The notes beneath the pieces are model-generated. The model ran no database searches. It saw only the letters and a list, made by a program, of their open reading frames with translations, and was not told where the DNA came from. Below are positions 7,964 to 17,182 of a DNA stretch of 64,000 nucleotides, piece after piece. The stretch's first letter is position 1. Every line of letters begins with the position of its first letter. The position numbers and the translations under genes were made by a program. Origin of the DNA: DASXYG01 sp036502625 (GTDB taxonomy: Bacteria; Actinomycetota; Actinomycetes; Streptosporangiales; Streptosporangiaceae); assembly GCA_036502625.1 (NCBI GenBank), contig DASXYG010000005.1, positions 74,863 through 138,862 of the forward strand, read 5' to 3'.

Positions 7964-10009
7964 GTGAACGACGCGCGCGCGGAGCTGGCCCGGGTGTGCG
8001 GGGTGGCCACTTCCTACCCCGGGCCCGGCGGTGAGACGGTCCACGTCGGGCGGGAGACCCTGGTCGCGGTGCTGGGCGCGCTCGGCTTCGACGCGTCCAC
8101 GCCGGGCGCCGCGGCCGAGGCGCTGAACGGCATCGCGGCGCGGCGTGAGGCGCGGCTCGTACGCGAGTCGTTCCTGACGCGGCGGCTCGGCGAGCCGGCC
8201 GTGTCCCCTGAGGGCGCGGCGTCCCTGGACGGGCTCGAACGGCGGGTCGTCACCGAGTCCGGTGTCCGGATCGGGGCGGACGCGCCGCTTCCGCTCGGGC
8301 TGCACACCCTCGAGGTGCGCGGGCGCGGCCGGGAGGAGTCCGTCCCGGTCCTGGTGGCGCCGCGGCGGCTTGACGCCCCCGAGGGCGACCGGGCCTGGGG
8401 GTTCATGGTCCAGCTCTACGCCATGCGGTCGCGCGGTTCGTGGGGGATGGGCGACCTGCGGGACCTCTCCGACCTCGCCACCTGGAGCGCCGAACGCCTC
8501 GGCGCCGGGTTCGTGCTCGTCAACCCGGTGCACGCGACCGAGCCGGCGGTGCCGATCAGCCCGTCGCCGTACCTCCCGGTCAGCCGGCGGTTCGCCAGCC
8601 CGCTGTACCTGCGGATCGAGGACATTCCCGAGTTCGCCGCGCTCGGGCGCGACGCGCGGCGCCGCATCGAGGAGATCGCCGGGGCGCAGCGCGCGGTCGT
8701 CACCACGGCCGACGACCTGGACCGCGACGCCGTGTGGCGGGCCAAGCTCGCCGCGCTGGAGATCCTCTCGGCCGTGTCGCGCACCCCCGCGCGCGAGGCC
8801 GCCTACCGGGAGTTCGCGGCGCGCGAGGAGCCCGCGCTCACCGACTTCGCGACCTGGAACGCGCTCGCCGAGCTGCACGGCGCGGACATCCGTACGTGGC
8901 CGGCCGCCCTGCGCGACAAGGACGGTCCGGCCGTGCGCCGCGCCCGTACGGAGCTGGGGGAGCGCGTCGAGTTCCACCGGTGGACGCAGTGGCTGTGCGA
9001 CGAGCGGCTCACCGCCGCGCAGCGCGCCGCGACCGGCGCGGGCATGTCCATCGGCATCCTGAACGACCTCGCCGTGGGCGCGTCCGGCGGCGGCGCGGAC
9101 GCCTGGATGTACGCGGACGCGCTGGCGAGAGGCGTCAGCGTGGGCGCGCCGCCGGACGCGTTCAACCAGCGCGGCCAGGACTGGGCGCAGCCGCCCTGGC
9201 ACCCGCGGCGGCTGGCCGATCAGGCGTACGCGCCGCTGCGCGACATGGTCCGCTACGGCCTGCGGCACGGCGGCGGGCTGCGCGTCGACCACGTCATGGG
9301 GATGTACCGCCTGTGGTGGATCCCGGAGGGCGCGCGCCCCGCCGAGGGCACGTACGTCTCCTACGACGCGGCCGCCATGATGGGCGCCGTCACCCTGGAG
9401 GCGGCGCGCACCGGCGGCATCGTCGTCGGCGAGGACCTCGGCACCGTCGAGCCGCACGTCCGCGACGACCTCGCCGACCGCGGCGTGTACGGCACGTCCA
9501 TGCTGTGGTTCGAGCGCGACGCCGGCGGCGCGCCCCGCGCCCCCGGCACCTGGCGCGCGCAGTGCCTGGCCACCGTCGACAGCCACGACCTGCCGCCGAT
9601 CGCGGAGTACCTCTCCGGCGCGCACGTCGCGCTGCGCGCCCGCCTCGGCCTGCTGACCCGCGACGCCGCCGACGAGGAGGCCGACGCCCGCGCACAGGTC
9701 GCCGCGTGGACGGCCGCGCTGCGCGGCCTCGGGCTGCTCGGCGACGACCCGGGGGAGTGGGAGACGGTCCTGGCGCTGCACGCCTACCTGGCCGCCACGC
9801 CCGCGCGGCTGGTCGGCGTCTCCCTGGCGGACGCCGTCGGGGAGCGCAGGTCGCAGAACCTGCCCGGCACCAGCGACGCCTATCCCAACTGGCGGGTGCC
9901 GCTCGCCGACGGCAAGGGCACACCGGTGCTGCTGGACGACGTGATGGCCGACCCGGGCGTACGGGAGCTGGCCGAGGTGCTGCGCGCGGCCGGAAAACCC
10001 GTTGCGTGA
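7964..10009 (+). CDS. malQ: 4-alpha-glucanotransferase (amylomaltase)
   Basis: GH77 enzyme that transfers alpha-1,4-glucan segments between maltodextrins in the cytoplasm. The GH77 catalytic triad is visible: nucleophile Asp in LRVDHVMGMYRLW (about residue 442), acid/base Glu in VVGEDLGTVEPHV, and transition-state Asp in TVDSHDLPPIAEYLSG. SPYLPVSRRFASPLYLRIED is the usual substrate-site segment. An N-terminal extension of about 130 residues precedes the barrel, as is common in actinobacterial MalQ. GTG at 7964 is chosen because AAGAAGGGG precedes it; the frame is open to a GTG at 7925 with a poor ribosome site. Confidence 0.93.
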   Translation: MNDARAELARVCGVATSYPGPGGETVHVGRETLVAVLGALGFDASTPGAAAEALNGIAARREARLVRESFLTRRLGEPAVSPEGAASLDGLERRVVTESGVRIGADAPLPLGLHTLEVRGRGREESVPVLVAPRRLDAPEGDRAWGFMVQLYAMRSRGSWGMGDLRDLSDLATWSAERLGAGFVLVNPVHATEPAVPISPSPYLPVSRRFASPLYLRIEDIPEFAALGRDARRRIEEIAGAQRAVVTTADDLDRDAVWRAKLAALEILSAVSRTPAREAAYREFAAREEPALTDFATWNALAELHGADIRTWPAALRDKDGPAVRRARTELGERVEFHRWTQWLCDERLTAAQRAATGAGMSIGILNDLAVGASGGGADAWMYADALARGVSVGAPPDAFNQRGQDWAQPPWHPRRLADQAYAPLRDMVRYGLRHGGGLRVDHVMGMYRLWWIPEGARPAEGTYVSYDAAAMMGAVTLEAARTGGIVVGEDLGTVEPHVRDDLADRGVYGTSMLWFERDAGGAPRAPGTWRAQCLATVDSHDLPPIAEYLSGAHVALRARLGLLTRDAADEEADARAQVAAWTAALRGLGLLGDDPGEWETVLALHAYLAATPARLVGVSLADAVGERRSQNLPGTSDAYPNWRVPLADGKGTPVLLDDVMADPGVRELAEVLRAAGKPVA

Positions 10010-10039
10010 GCGTGCGCGCGCCGCGCAGGATTCCGGCCC

Positions 10040-10789
10040 ATGCGGGAACCCGACATCTCCGCGATCAGCCATGACCTGCTGACGTTCAAGGCGCCGCTGT
10101 CCGACGCGCACGCCGCCGCGATCATCGGCCGGCTCGGCGCGCTCGGCGGCGCGCACGTCCTCGACCTCGGCTGCGGCCGCGGTGAGCTGCTGCGCCGCGT
10201 CGTCGCCGCCGACCCGGGCGCGTACGGCACGGGCGTCGACGTCGACGAGGCCGCGCTCGCCTTCGCCCGTACGGCCGCCGCGGAGCGCGGGCTGGCCGGG
10301 CGGGTCCGCTTCGACCGCGGCGACGCCGCCGCGTCGCAGGCCACCGGCGACGTCGTGCTGTGCGTGGGCGCGCGCCACGCGTGGCCGTCCGCGCGCGCCG
10401 CGCTGGCCGCGCTGCGCGACCGCCTCAGGCCCGGCGGGCGGCTGCTGTTCGCCGACGCGTTCTGGACCGCGCCGCCCACCGCCGCGCAGCTCGACGGCCT
10501 GGGCGCCGAGCCGGACGAGCTCGGCCCGCTGCCCGGTCTCGTCGACGCCGCTACCGGGCTCGGCTACCGGCTGCTCGACCTCTCGGTGGGCAGCGAGCAG
10601 GAGTGGGACGCGTTCGAGTCCGGCTGGTGCGCGGGACTGGAGACCTGGCTGCTGCGCCACCCCGGCCACCCGGGCGCCGCGGAGGTGCGCCGCGCGGCCG
10701 ACGCGCACCGCGACGGCTGGCTGCGCGGCTACCGCGGCGCGATCGGGTTCGCGTACCTCGTGCTGGCCGTGCCGGGCGACCGTTCGTAG
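10040..10789 (+). CDS. SAM-dependent class I methyltransferase
   Basis: 249 residues with motif I VLDLGCGRGELLRR (about 39-52), an acidic ribose-binding end of strand 2 (GTGVDVDEAAL), and LRPGGRLLFADAFW as motif III. The substrate is unknown. It lies 30 bp behind malQ on the same strand, but there is no functional link in the sequence. ATG at 10040 is used; spacing to a purine-rich site (GCAGGA) is about 11 bases. Confidence 0.85.
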   Translation: MREPDISAISHDLLTFKAPLSDAHAAAIIGRLGALGGAHVLDLGCGRGELLRRVVAADPGAYGTGVDVDEAALAFARTAAAERGLAGRVRFDRGDAAASQATGDVVLCVGARHAWPSARAALAALRDRLRPGGRLLFADAFWTAPPTAAQLDGLGAEPDELGPLPGLVDAATGLGYRLLDLSVGSEQEWDAFESGWCAGLETWLLRHPGHPGAAEVRRAADAHRDGWLRGYRGAIGFAYLVLAVPGDRS

Positions 10790-10847
10790 CCGGGGTGCAA
10801 TACGGTTGGGGGCGAGGGTCACCGTGCCGTGAGAGAGAAGTGGAACC

Positions 10848-11126
10848 GTGAGCACGCTGCAAACGCTCGGGCTGTTCGTCGGCGTCCCCGCCGCCTTGTT
10901 CATCGTCATCGCGCTGCTGTGCACCGCGCCGTCGTGGGGCCGCGACCCGCGCTACCGTCCGGGCCTGACCTGGACGGCCGACCCGTCGTGGATCGGCGGC
11001 CCGGAGGACCCCGACCGTCCGGCCGTCGCGCCGGGTGCGGCCCGGCCCGCGATCGAGGGCGAGAGCGCGGAGGCGGCCGAGGAGGCAGCCGCGAGCCGTA
11101 CCGGCGGCGCCAGCGCTTCGTGGTAG
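10848..11126 (+). CDS. Small single-helix membrane protein
   Basis: 92 residues: one N-terminal transmembrane helix (LFVGVPAALFIVIALLCTAP, residues about 8-27), then a soluble tail RDPRYRPGLTWTADPSWIGGPED and an Ala/Glu-rich end. GTG at 10848 follows GAGAGAAGTG. It lies 12 bp upstream of the DUF5130 gene, so the two are an operon. Proteins of this layout, with the RDPRYRPG segment, recur beside DUF5130 genes in actinomycetes; function is unknown. Confidence 0.75.
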   Translation: MSTLQTLGLFVGVPAALFIVIALLCTAPSWGRDPRYRPGLTWTADPSWIGGPEDPDRPAVAPGAARPAIEGESAEAAEEAAASRTGGASASW

Positions 11127-11138
11127 GAATTCCAGATC

Positions 11139-11531
11139 ATGAACGGGAATCTGTCGCGGGCGTTCACGGACCAGCAGGAGTACGAACTCGGCCGGCTGGT
11201 CGACCGGGCGCGTGAGGAGACCGGGCTGACGTTCTCCGTCTACGTCGGCTCCACACCCGAGGGCGTGAAGCCGCGCGAGGAGGCCGTGCGCCTGCTCGGC
11301 GAGTTCGGCGACGAGGCGCCGCGGGTGGTGCTGATCTACGTCGACCCGAACGCGCGCGCCCTGGAGATCGTCACGGGGCCGGTCGCGTCCGGCTGGCTCG
11401 ACGAGCGCACGTGCGGGCTGGCCGCGGTCAACATGACGAGCTCGTTCGCGCTCGGCGACCTTCCCGGCGGCATCCAGAACGGCATCGAGCAGATGGTCGG
11501 CCACGTCACGGCTTTGCGTTCGGACCGGTAA
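11139..11531 (+). CDS. DUF5130-family protein
   Basis: 130 residues. It resembles the actinobacterial DUF5130 family, which has a TPM-like alpha/beta fold: an N-terminal helix DQQEYELGRLVDRAREETG, a strand LTFSVYVGS, then PRVVLIYVDPNARALEIVTG and a C-terminal helix. No catalytic residues are known. Second gene of a two-gene operon with the small membrane protein, which may anchor it at the inner face of the membrane (inference). Recognition is by general resemblance, not by a search. Confidence 0.75.
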   Translation: MNGNLSRAFTDQQEYELGRLVDRAREETGLTFSVYVGSTPEGVKPREEAVRLLGEFGDEAPRVVLIYVDPNARALEIVTGPVASGWLDERTCGLAAVNMTSSFALGDLPGGIQNGIEQMVGHVTALRSDR

Positions 11532-11570
11532 CCGCCGCCCCGCCCCACGCGTGGCGGGGCGGGACGGCGG
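11532..11570. terminator. Long bidirectional hairpin terminator
   Basis: The 15-base arms 11532-11546 (CCGCCGCCCCGCCCC) and 11556-11570 pair with a single mismatch around a 9-base loop. It fills the 46-bp gap between the convergent DUF5130 and I36 genes, starting at the base after the DUF5130 stop codon. Confidence 0.75.
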
Positions 11571-11577
11571 CGCTCCG

Positions 11578-12018
11578 TCACGAGCCGCAGGGCACGCCCA
11601 GCGTGTGCGACTTCACGTGGTTGGCCATCGGCTGCTGGTAGCCCGACTTGCCCGCGCCCACGTTGAAGGTGTTCTTCGTCATGTAGAGCAGGTAGTGGCC
11701 GTTGGCGAGGCAGTAGTGCGCGCCGGTGTAGCTCGTGCCGTAGTACAGCCGGGCGGCCGCGGCGGCGCCGTTGTTGAACACGGAGTCGACCTCACGGCAG
11801 CTCGACGACCAGGACTTGATGCTCGAGGTCGTGTTGTAGCAGAGCCGCCCGCCGTTGCCGTCACGGTAGGAGCAGAAGTGGGCCGTGCTGCACCCGGCGG
11901 GGTGGCCCATCGGGCTGACCCCGGCCGGAGCGGCCGCCGCCGACGCGGGCGCGGCGAGCGCGAACGCGGCCGCGGCGGCCAGGACACCGCCGGAGAGCAC
12001 GGTCGTGAATTTGGACAT
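11578..12018 (-). CDS. Secreted peptidase-inhibitor I36-like protein
   Basis: 146 residues with a Sec signal peptide (SKFTTVLSGGVLAAAAAFALAA, partly quoted; cleavage near APASA-AAAP). The mature part is small and Cys-rich: FCSYRDGNGGRLC, SSSCREVDS, HYCLANGHYLLY and a terminal VPCGS. The pattern resembles family I36 metalloproteinase inhibitors of Streptomyces (SMPI), beta/gamma-crystallin-like. Inhibition of a protease is inferred from the family and was not tested. ATG at 12018 follows GAAAGGA. Confidence 0.75.
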   Translation of the reverse strand: MSKFTTVLSGGVLAAAAAFALAAPASAAAAPAGVSPMGHPAGCSTAHFCSYRDGNGGRLCYNTTSSIKSWSSSCREVDSVFNNGAAAAARLYYGTSYTGAHYCLANGHYLLYMTKNTFNVGAGKSGYQQPMANHVKSHTLGVPCGS

Positions 12019-12075
12019 GCGTGTTCCTTTCTCGGGTGTTGCGATATCCGGGCGGTGCCGACGGGCAACGGGGGG

Positions 12076-12975
12076 TCAGCCCGCCCGGACGATTGTGCGG
12101 GCGCGCGGCAGCGCAATGGCGGCGAGCGCGCGCTCCTTCTCCACGGACGCGCGGTATTTCGTGCGGAGGGAATTCGCGTACGCGCGGTCGAGGCGCCGCG
12201 CGGTTCCCGCGAATCCCGTTCTCCCGGCGCATTCCGCCGTCGCGACGGCCGCCGCGATCTCCTTTTTCCGCGGCGATCCCCCGGACCGTTTCGGAAATGC
12301 CGCGGACGCGTCCTGTGGCGTGCGGTAGGCGAATCCGCGGCCGCGCATGCACCGCGACCACCGGGCGGCCGCCGCGGCGTACGCCGGGTCGTTCATGACC
12401 TGGACGGTCCGCAGGTACGGCAGGTCGTCGGCGATGCTCTTCGCGCGGAACCAGGCGCGGAAGTCGCCGTACAACCGGTTCTCCGCGGTGGACCGGCAGC
12501 TCGTGACGTTCTGCCCGAGCTCGCCGCCCTGGGGGAGCGTCACCAGCACGCCGGGCGCGCCCGGGCCGCCACCGTTGAGCGCGACACCGTACGCGTCGCG
12601 GCGGTCGCCGGGCAGCGCCTTGATGTACGCCGCGTTCGGGTCGGGGACGGGCCGCGCGGCACGGGCGCCGAAGCCTTCGCGGCGCGCCCGCGCGGCGTCG
12701 TCCTGGACGTACGGGAAGGCGCCTTCCGGTGCCGTGCCCGGGGCCGGGACATAGGTGAATCCGGCGTGCCGCATGCAGTCGCGGATCAGTAATTGCTCGG
12801 CCCTGTCGAGAAGCCGGAAATCGCCCGCGGTCACGTTCCCGACCGGTGGGTCGGGGCGTCGCGCGGCGTCGACCGCGAGCGGAATTCCGACCGCGAGAAC
12901 GACCGCCGCCGCGACCGCGGACAGCGCGAGCCGCGGACGCGAAAGGCCGATTCCGCGCGTGATCGACGTACGCAA
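12076..12975 (-). CDS. Membrane-anchored extracytoplasmic protein with paired CMRxxGF motifs
   Basis: 299 residues; the start is a TTG (12975), since no ATG or GTG gives the N-terminal helix. One transmembrane segment (LALSAVAAAVVLAVGIPLAV, about 17-36) is followed by an extracytoplasmic domain. Two modules share a Cys motif: RDCMRHAGFTYVP (about residue 66) and SRCMRGRGFAYRTP (about 208); further cysteines (TSCRST, AECAGRT) may pair with them. The function is unknown. The same CMRxxG motif pair occurs in the lipoprotein at 61516-62013. A run of TTACA repeats lies 85-110 bp upstream. Confidence 0.75.
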   Translation of the reverse strand: MRTSITRGIGLSRPRLALSAVAAAVVLAVGIPLAVDAARRPDPPVGNVTAGDFRLLDRAEQLLIRDCMRHAGFTYVPAPGTAPEGAFPYVQDDAARARREGFGARAARPVPDPNAAYIKALPGDRRDAYGVALNGGGPGAPGVLVTLPQGGELGQNVTSCRSTAENRLYGDFRAWFRAKSIADDLPYLRTVQVMNDPAYAAAAARWSRCMRGRGFAYRTPQDASAAFPKRSGGSPRKKEIAAAVATAECAGRTGFAGTARRLDRAYANSLRTKYRASVEKERALAAIALPRARTIVRAG

Positions 12976-13059
12976 ATTCGGACCCCCGAGATCCGTCGAG
13001 CACCGGTGGGCCGTACGGCCCGGAAATGGCGCGATCGGATCGAGGCTAAGTTCGCGTAC

Positions 13060-13085
13060 TTACACGCGGGTTACATTTCGTTATC
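13060..13085 (-). promoter_or_regulatory. Tandem TTACA repeats upstream of the CMRxxGF protein gene
   Basis: TTACA at 13060 and 13071 and TTATC at 13081 are spaced 11 and 10 bp, one helical turn each. On the transcribed strand this reads GTAAC-N6-GTAAG, which resembles GlnR or OmpR-class half-site spacing. It lies upstream of the gene at 12076-12975. The regulator is not identified. Confidence 0.35.
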
Positions 13086-14067
13086 CGCGCCGGTCGTCCT
13101 GTGCGGACTCCAGCGCGCGGCCCTCGCCCACCGCGAGGTCCCAGAGGTCGGCCGGGTCGCGGCCGGCGTCGTGCCAGGCCTTGCGGACCCGGGCGAGCGG
13201 CTCGGTCGGCGGCTCCGCGGAAAGCCGGAACGTGCCCCAGTGCATGGTGGCCATGCGGCGGGCGCCGAGGTCGCCGGCCGCCTGGACGGCCTCCTCGGGG
13301 TCCATGTGCACGTTCTTGAGGAACCAGCGGGGCTCGTACGCGCCGATCGGCAGCAGCGCCAGGTCGATGCCCGGGTAGCGGGCGGCGATCTCGGCGAACC
13401 AGTGGCCGTAGCCGGTGTCGCCGGCGAAGTACGCGCGGTCGCCGTTGGGCGCGGTGATCACCCAGCCGCCCCAGAGCGTACGGCAGCCGTCGAACATGCC
13501 GCGGCGGCTCCAGTGGTGGGCGGGCACGAGGTCGAACGCGACCGTGCCGCCGCCGGGCGCGGGCAGCGACGCCGACTCCCACCAGTCGAGCTCCACGACG
13601 CGGCGGAAACCGCGCCGGGTGAACCAGGACGCCAGCTTCGCGGGCACGAAGATCGTCGCGGAGCGCGGCAGCCTGCGGATCGTGGGGGCGTCGAGGTGGT
13701 CGTAGTGGTTGTGCGAGATGACGACGGCGTCCACGCGGTCGAGGCTGCCGAGCGGCACGCCGGGCGGGGTCAAGCGCGGCTTGATGCCGGGGATGCGGCG
13801 CGACCACACGGGGTCGGTCAGGATCGTCAGGCCGCCGACGCGCAGCACGAACGTCGCGTGGCCGACCCAGGTCGCGGACGTGGCGGCGCCCTCGGGCGCG
13901 GGCGCGCGGCGGACCGGGATGTCGGCCGAGGAGGCGGCGTCGGCGGCGGACATGCCGCCGCGCGCGAGCCGCAGCACCTCGTTCGGCTTGGGCGCCGGCA
14001 CCGGCGACGTCAGCCGGTCGCGGAAGTCAAGCGGCCAGGCACGCGCCCCGCCATTCTCACTGCTCAC
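13081..14067 (-). CDS. Metallo-beta-lactamase-fold hydrolase (NAPE-PLD/UlaG-like)
   Basis: 328 residues. Metal ligands of the MBL fold are visible: SHNHYDHLD (HxHxDH), PAHHWSRRG, GDTGYGHW and the final MHWGTF. WVGHATFVLRVGG and TILTDPVWSRR are typical of the branch that includes N-acyl-phosphatidylethanolamine phospholipase D and UlaG. The substrate is probably a phosphodiester or lactone, not a beta-lactam (family inference). GTG at 14067 follows GGGGAG. Confidence 0.85.
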   Translation of the reverse strand: MSSENGGARAWPLDFRDRLTSPVPAPKPNEVLRLARGGMSAADAASSADIPVRRAPAPEGAATSATWVGHATFVLRVGGLTILTDPVWSRRIPGIKPRLTPPGVPLGSLDRVDAVVISHNHYDHLDAPTIRRLPRSATIFVPAKLASWFTRRGFRRVVELDWWESASLPAPGGGTVAFDLVPAHHWSRRGMFDGCRTLWGGWVITAPNGDRAYFAGDTGYGHWFAEIAARYPGIDLALLPIGAYEPRWFLKNVHMDPEEAVQAAGDLGARRMATMHWGTFRLSAEPPTEPLARVRKAWHDAGRDPADLWDLAVGEGRALESAQDDRRG

Positions 14068-14150
14068 CCGTGCTCCCCCGGATCGTGGACCGACGCTGCG
14101 GAGAACGCGCGGCCGTAGCGGCGGATTCCCGTACGCACCGGCGTTCGCGG

Positions 14151-15170
14151 TCAGCCGACCAGCCGCGAGCCCGGCCCCTCCAGGCAGTCGACGACGACCT
14201 CGGCGGTGTCGGCCAGCAGGGTGTCCGGCGTGAGCTCGACGCCCGCGACCGCGGAGAACAGCCGCGACAGGCCGGGGGCGGGGAAGGCGCCGCCGTCGGG
14301 GTCGGCCAGGCCGTCGACGCCGCGCAAGGCGAGGGAGTCGCGGGTGCGCTCCCAGGCGTCGAGCACCTCCTCGGGCGACGGCACACCGAAGCCGTGCCCG
14401 ACCGGCGCGGCGTGGCGCAGCCGGACGATCGCGCTGCCCTGGAGGGCCAGCGCGATCTCACACCGCCACGCCAGCGTCGCGCGGGTCGCGTCGTCGTGGC
14501 GGGCCATCACCGTGCACGGCTCGCGGCATTCGGCGGCGCAGGTGGCGAGCGCGTGCGCCATGTTGCTGTGCTGCCGGTCGAGGTAGGCCTGCCAGCCGCT
14601 CGGCGGCTCGCCGGCGACGCGCAGCGCGCGGCTCGCGGCCGAGGCGTCGTTCCTGCGGTGGGCGCAGGCGCGGTCGTCCTGGTCGCCGAAGCGCGAACCG
14701 GGCCCGCCGACGGATTCCTCGAGCAGCGCCGGGTCGCCCGCGTGGCCGAGGACCGGCTCCCAGGCCAGCAGCGGGAGGTACTCGGCGGCGATGTGCACGA
14801 CCGCGACCAGCGCGGCCATGTCGCGCCGGTGCCAGCGTGCCTCGATGACCTCGAGCAGCAGCCGGAACGCCGGGCGCAGCGACGCGAGCGCGCCGCGCGG
14901 CTGCTCGCGCGGCGTCTGCGGCATGCGGCACTCGCGCGACCTGGCGACCAGGCCGCGCGGCACGGTGGGGCGGCCGAGGTCGTCGTGCTCCAGCACGCCG
15001 AAGTCCTCGGCGTCGAGGTCGAGCAGGCGCTGGCCGAACACGCACAGCGGCTCGAGCCGCGCGGCGCGCCCCTCGGGCGGCCGCACCAGGCCCGCCGACA
15101 CGAGGGCCGCCACGTCGCCGAAGGAGTAGCGGCGTGCGAGGGCGATCGCCGCGTCATGAGCCGTACGCAT
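14151..15170 (-). CDS. Conserved-looking protein of unknown function
   Basis: 339 residues, soluble, helical, with no signal or membrane segment and no recognised domain. Cys/His-rich centre: FGDQDDRACAHRR, and CAAECREPCTVMARHDD. The central part contains HIAAEYLPLLAWEPVLGHAGDP (partly quoted). ATG at 15170 is preferred because GAGAAAG lies seven bases upstream; a GTG two codons earlier is possible. Only about 16 bp separate it from the start of the decayed TetR gene on the other strand. The Cys cluster may bind a metal, an inference only. Confidence 0.65.
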   Translation of the reverse strand: MRTAHDAAIALARRYSFGDVAALVSAGLVRPPEGRAARLEPLCVFGQRLLDLDAEDFGVLEHDDLGRPTVPRGLVARSRECRMPQTPREQPRGALASLRPAFRLLLEVIEARWHRRDMAALVAVVHIAAEYLPLLAWEPVLGHAGDPALLEESVGGPGSRFGDQDDRACAHRRNDASAASRALRVAGEPPSGWQAYLDRQHSNMAHALATCAAECREPCTVMARHDDATRATLAWRCEIALALQGSAIVRLRHAAPVGHGFGVPSPEEVLDAWERTRDSLALRGVDGLADPDGGAFPAPGLSRLFSAVAGVELTPDTLLADTAEVVVDCLEGPGSRLVG

Positions 15171-15186
15171 CCCCACACTTTCTCAC

Positions 15187-15825
15187 GTGCCCGCGGGGGG
15201 AACGCTCGGCCGCCGCATGCGGGGACGGGTGCCGGCCCGGCCGGTGGCGGAGATCGCGGAGGCCGCGGCGCGGGTGTTCATGGCCAAGGGGTACCGGGCC
15301 GCCGGGATCTCCGACGTGTCCGCCGCACTGGAGATGAGCCACGGCGCGGTGTACACGTACGCCCGGAGCAAGGAGGCGCTGCTCTACCTCGCGCTGTTGC
15401 GGCTGGCCGGCCCCGGCGAGCTGGCCGGCCTGGAGATCCCCGTCGCCACGCCGGCACCGGAGACGATCGCCGCCGTGGTCGGCGGCGGCGCCGCCGGGCG
15501 CGACGGATTCCCCGCGCTGACGGCGGCGTCCGCCGGGCGGCGGCGCGTCCCGGCCGCCGAGGAGTTCGCCGGGTCGTCGACGAGCTGTACGGCTTCATCG
15601 AGGGCAACCGCCGCCTGCTTGCGCTGGTCGAGCGGTGCGCGCCCGACCTGCCCGAGCCGGCCCAGCGGTACTTCGTCGACATGCGGCGGACCCTGCTGGA
15701 CCGGCTCGGCGACTACCTGCGCCGGCGCACCCGGTCCGGCGCGCTGCGCCGTCCACCATCTGCTGCTCGCCGCGTTCGTGCCCGACGGCGCGGCGCCGTC
15801 AAGGAAGGCGAGGAGCCATGACTGA
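15187..15825 (+). pseudogene. Decayed TetR-family regulator
   Basis: The helix-turn-helix is intact (IAEAAARVFMAKGYRAAGISDVSAALEMSHGAVYTY, partly quoted, residues about 20-60). Around 15560-15570 the homologous frame shifts: the sense continuation VVDELYGFIEGNRRLLALVE and LPEPAQRYFVDMRRTLLDRL lies in another frame until about 15745. Then a segment of roughly 40-50 codons expected in this family is missing, and the ending HHLLLAAFVPDG returns in the first frame. One frameshift plus one deletion makes a full-length product impossible. It overlaps the start of the next, also decayed, gene (ATGACTGA). Confidence 0.75.
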
Positions 15826-17121
15826 TACGGGGGTGTCGGACCCCGAGGTGCGGCGCGGGTCCGATGCGGGGCCCGCCGGGCGGGCGCGCGCGACGTGGCG
15901 TCCGGTGCTGGCGGTGGCGGCGATCGCCGGCGTCGTGCACCTCCTGGTCGCGGCGCGCTACGGCTGGCACCGCGACGAGTTCTACTACGTGATCTGCGGC
16001 CGGCACCTGGCCTGGGGGTACCCGGACCAGCCGCCGCTGGTGCCGCTGCTGGCGCGCCTCGCCGCCGGCCTGCCCGGCGGTGTGCTGCCGCTGCGCGCGC
16101 TGGCGATCGCGGCGCAGCTCGGCTGCGTCGTGCTGGCCGCCCTGCTGGCCGCGGAGTTCGGCGGCCGGGCGCGGGCGCAGACGCTGGCGGCGGCGGCCGT
16201 CGCGGTCAGCCCGGTGTTCGTCAGCGAGTCGGTGCTGTTCGGTACGACGGTGACCGACCAGCTCGCCTGGGCGGCCGTGCTCGTCCTGGTCACCTGGGCG
16301 GTGCGGCTCGGCACCGTCCGCGCCTGGCTCCCGGCCGGCGTCGCCGGCGGGCTGGGGCTGGAGAACAAGGACACGATCGGCGTGCTGCTGCTGAGCGTCG
16401 CCGCCGGGTTCGTGGTGTACCGGCGGCGGCCCGCTCGTCTCCCTGGCCGAGCTGCCCCTGCTGGTCCTGCTGCTGGCCGGGCCGCCGCTGATCCTGGTGT
16501 GGGTCTCCGGTGTCCGCCGGCTCGCCTCGCCCGCCGGGCGCGCGCACCGCTGGATCCTCGTCGCCGCGGCCGTCGTGGTCGTGGTGTGCACCGCGGGCGG
16601 CGGCAAGATCTACTACCCGGCGCCGATCCTGATCGGGTTGTTCGCGGCCGGTGGCGATCGGCCTGCCCGCGCTACCGGTCCACGTCCAGGACGCGCTGCG
16701 CCCGGTCGACCCCGAGCCGGTGGAGACGTACGGCTGGCCGTCCTTCGCCCGGCAGGTCAGCCGCGCCGCGGCTACGCTCCCGCCCGGCTCGACGGTCTTC
16801 ACCAGCAACTACGGCGAGGCGGGCGCGCTGACCATCCTCGGCCCGGCGGCGGGCCTGCGGCTTCCCGTGTCCAGCGGGCACAACGCGTACATGCTGTGGG
16901 GGCCGCCGCCGGGCACCACCCCGGACACCGTTCTGTGCGTGGGCGAGTTCGACGCCCGCTACCTGCGGCGCGCGTGGTCGGACGTGCGCGAGGTCGAGCC
17001 GATCCGGATGCCCGGCGGCATCGTGGACGAGGAGACCGCCGACCACGCCGCGATCTACCTCTGCCGGCACCCCTGCGGCGACCGGGCGGCGATCTGGCCC
17101 CGGCTGCGCGCGCTGGGCTGA
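15818..17121 (+). pseudogene. Decayed ArnT/PMT-like membrane glycosyltransferase
   Basis: The N-terminus (ATG 15818) has the family hallmark YGWHRDEFYYVICGRHLAWGYPDQPP with acidic loop and several helices, continuing to GFVVYRRRP near 16430. The frame then shifts: LVSLAELPLLVLLLAGPP and GGGKIYYPAPILIGLFA are read in a second frame to about 16650, and VQDALRPVDPEPVETYGWP to ALG (stop 17121) in a third. Both junctions lack tens of codons found in intact relatives (the central helices, and the loop before the last luminal domain). These are multi-codon deletions, so sequencing error alone does not explain them. It was probably once an operon with the TetR gene. Confidence 0.75.
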
Positions 17122-17135
17122 CCAGGGCGGACGTA

Positions 17136-17171
17136 CGGCGGGGCCCGGCGTGATCCCGCCGGGCCCCGCCG
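17136..17171. terminator. Perfect 15-bp hairpin terminator
   Basis: CGGCGGGGCCCGGCG (17136-17150) is perfectly complementary to 17157-17171, with a 6-base loop. It sits between the decayed glycosyltransferase and pepN, which converge here. Its perfection contrasts with the decay of the left gene; it is presumably kept for pepN. Confidence 0.8.
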
Positions 17172-17182
17172 CGTCTGCCGGG

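Noticed and set aside
15187..17121. Programmed frameshifting instead of pseudogenes
   Set aside because: No slippery heptamer was seen at the junctions, and each junction also lacks many codons expected in the families.
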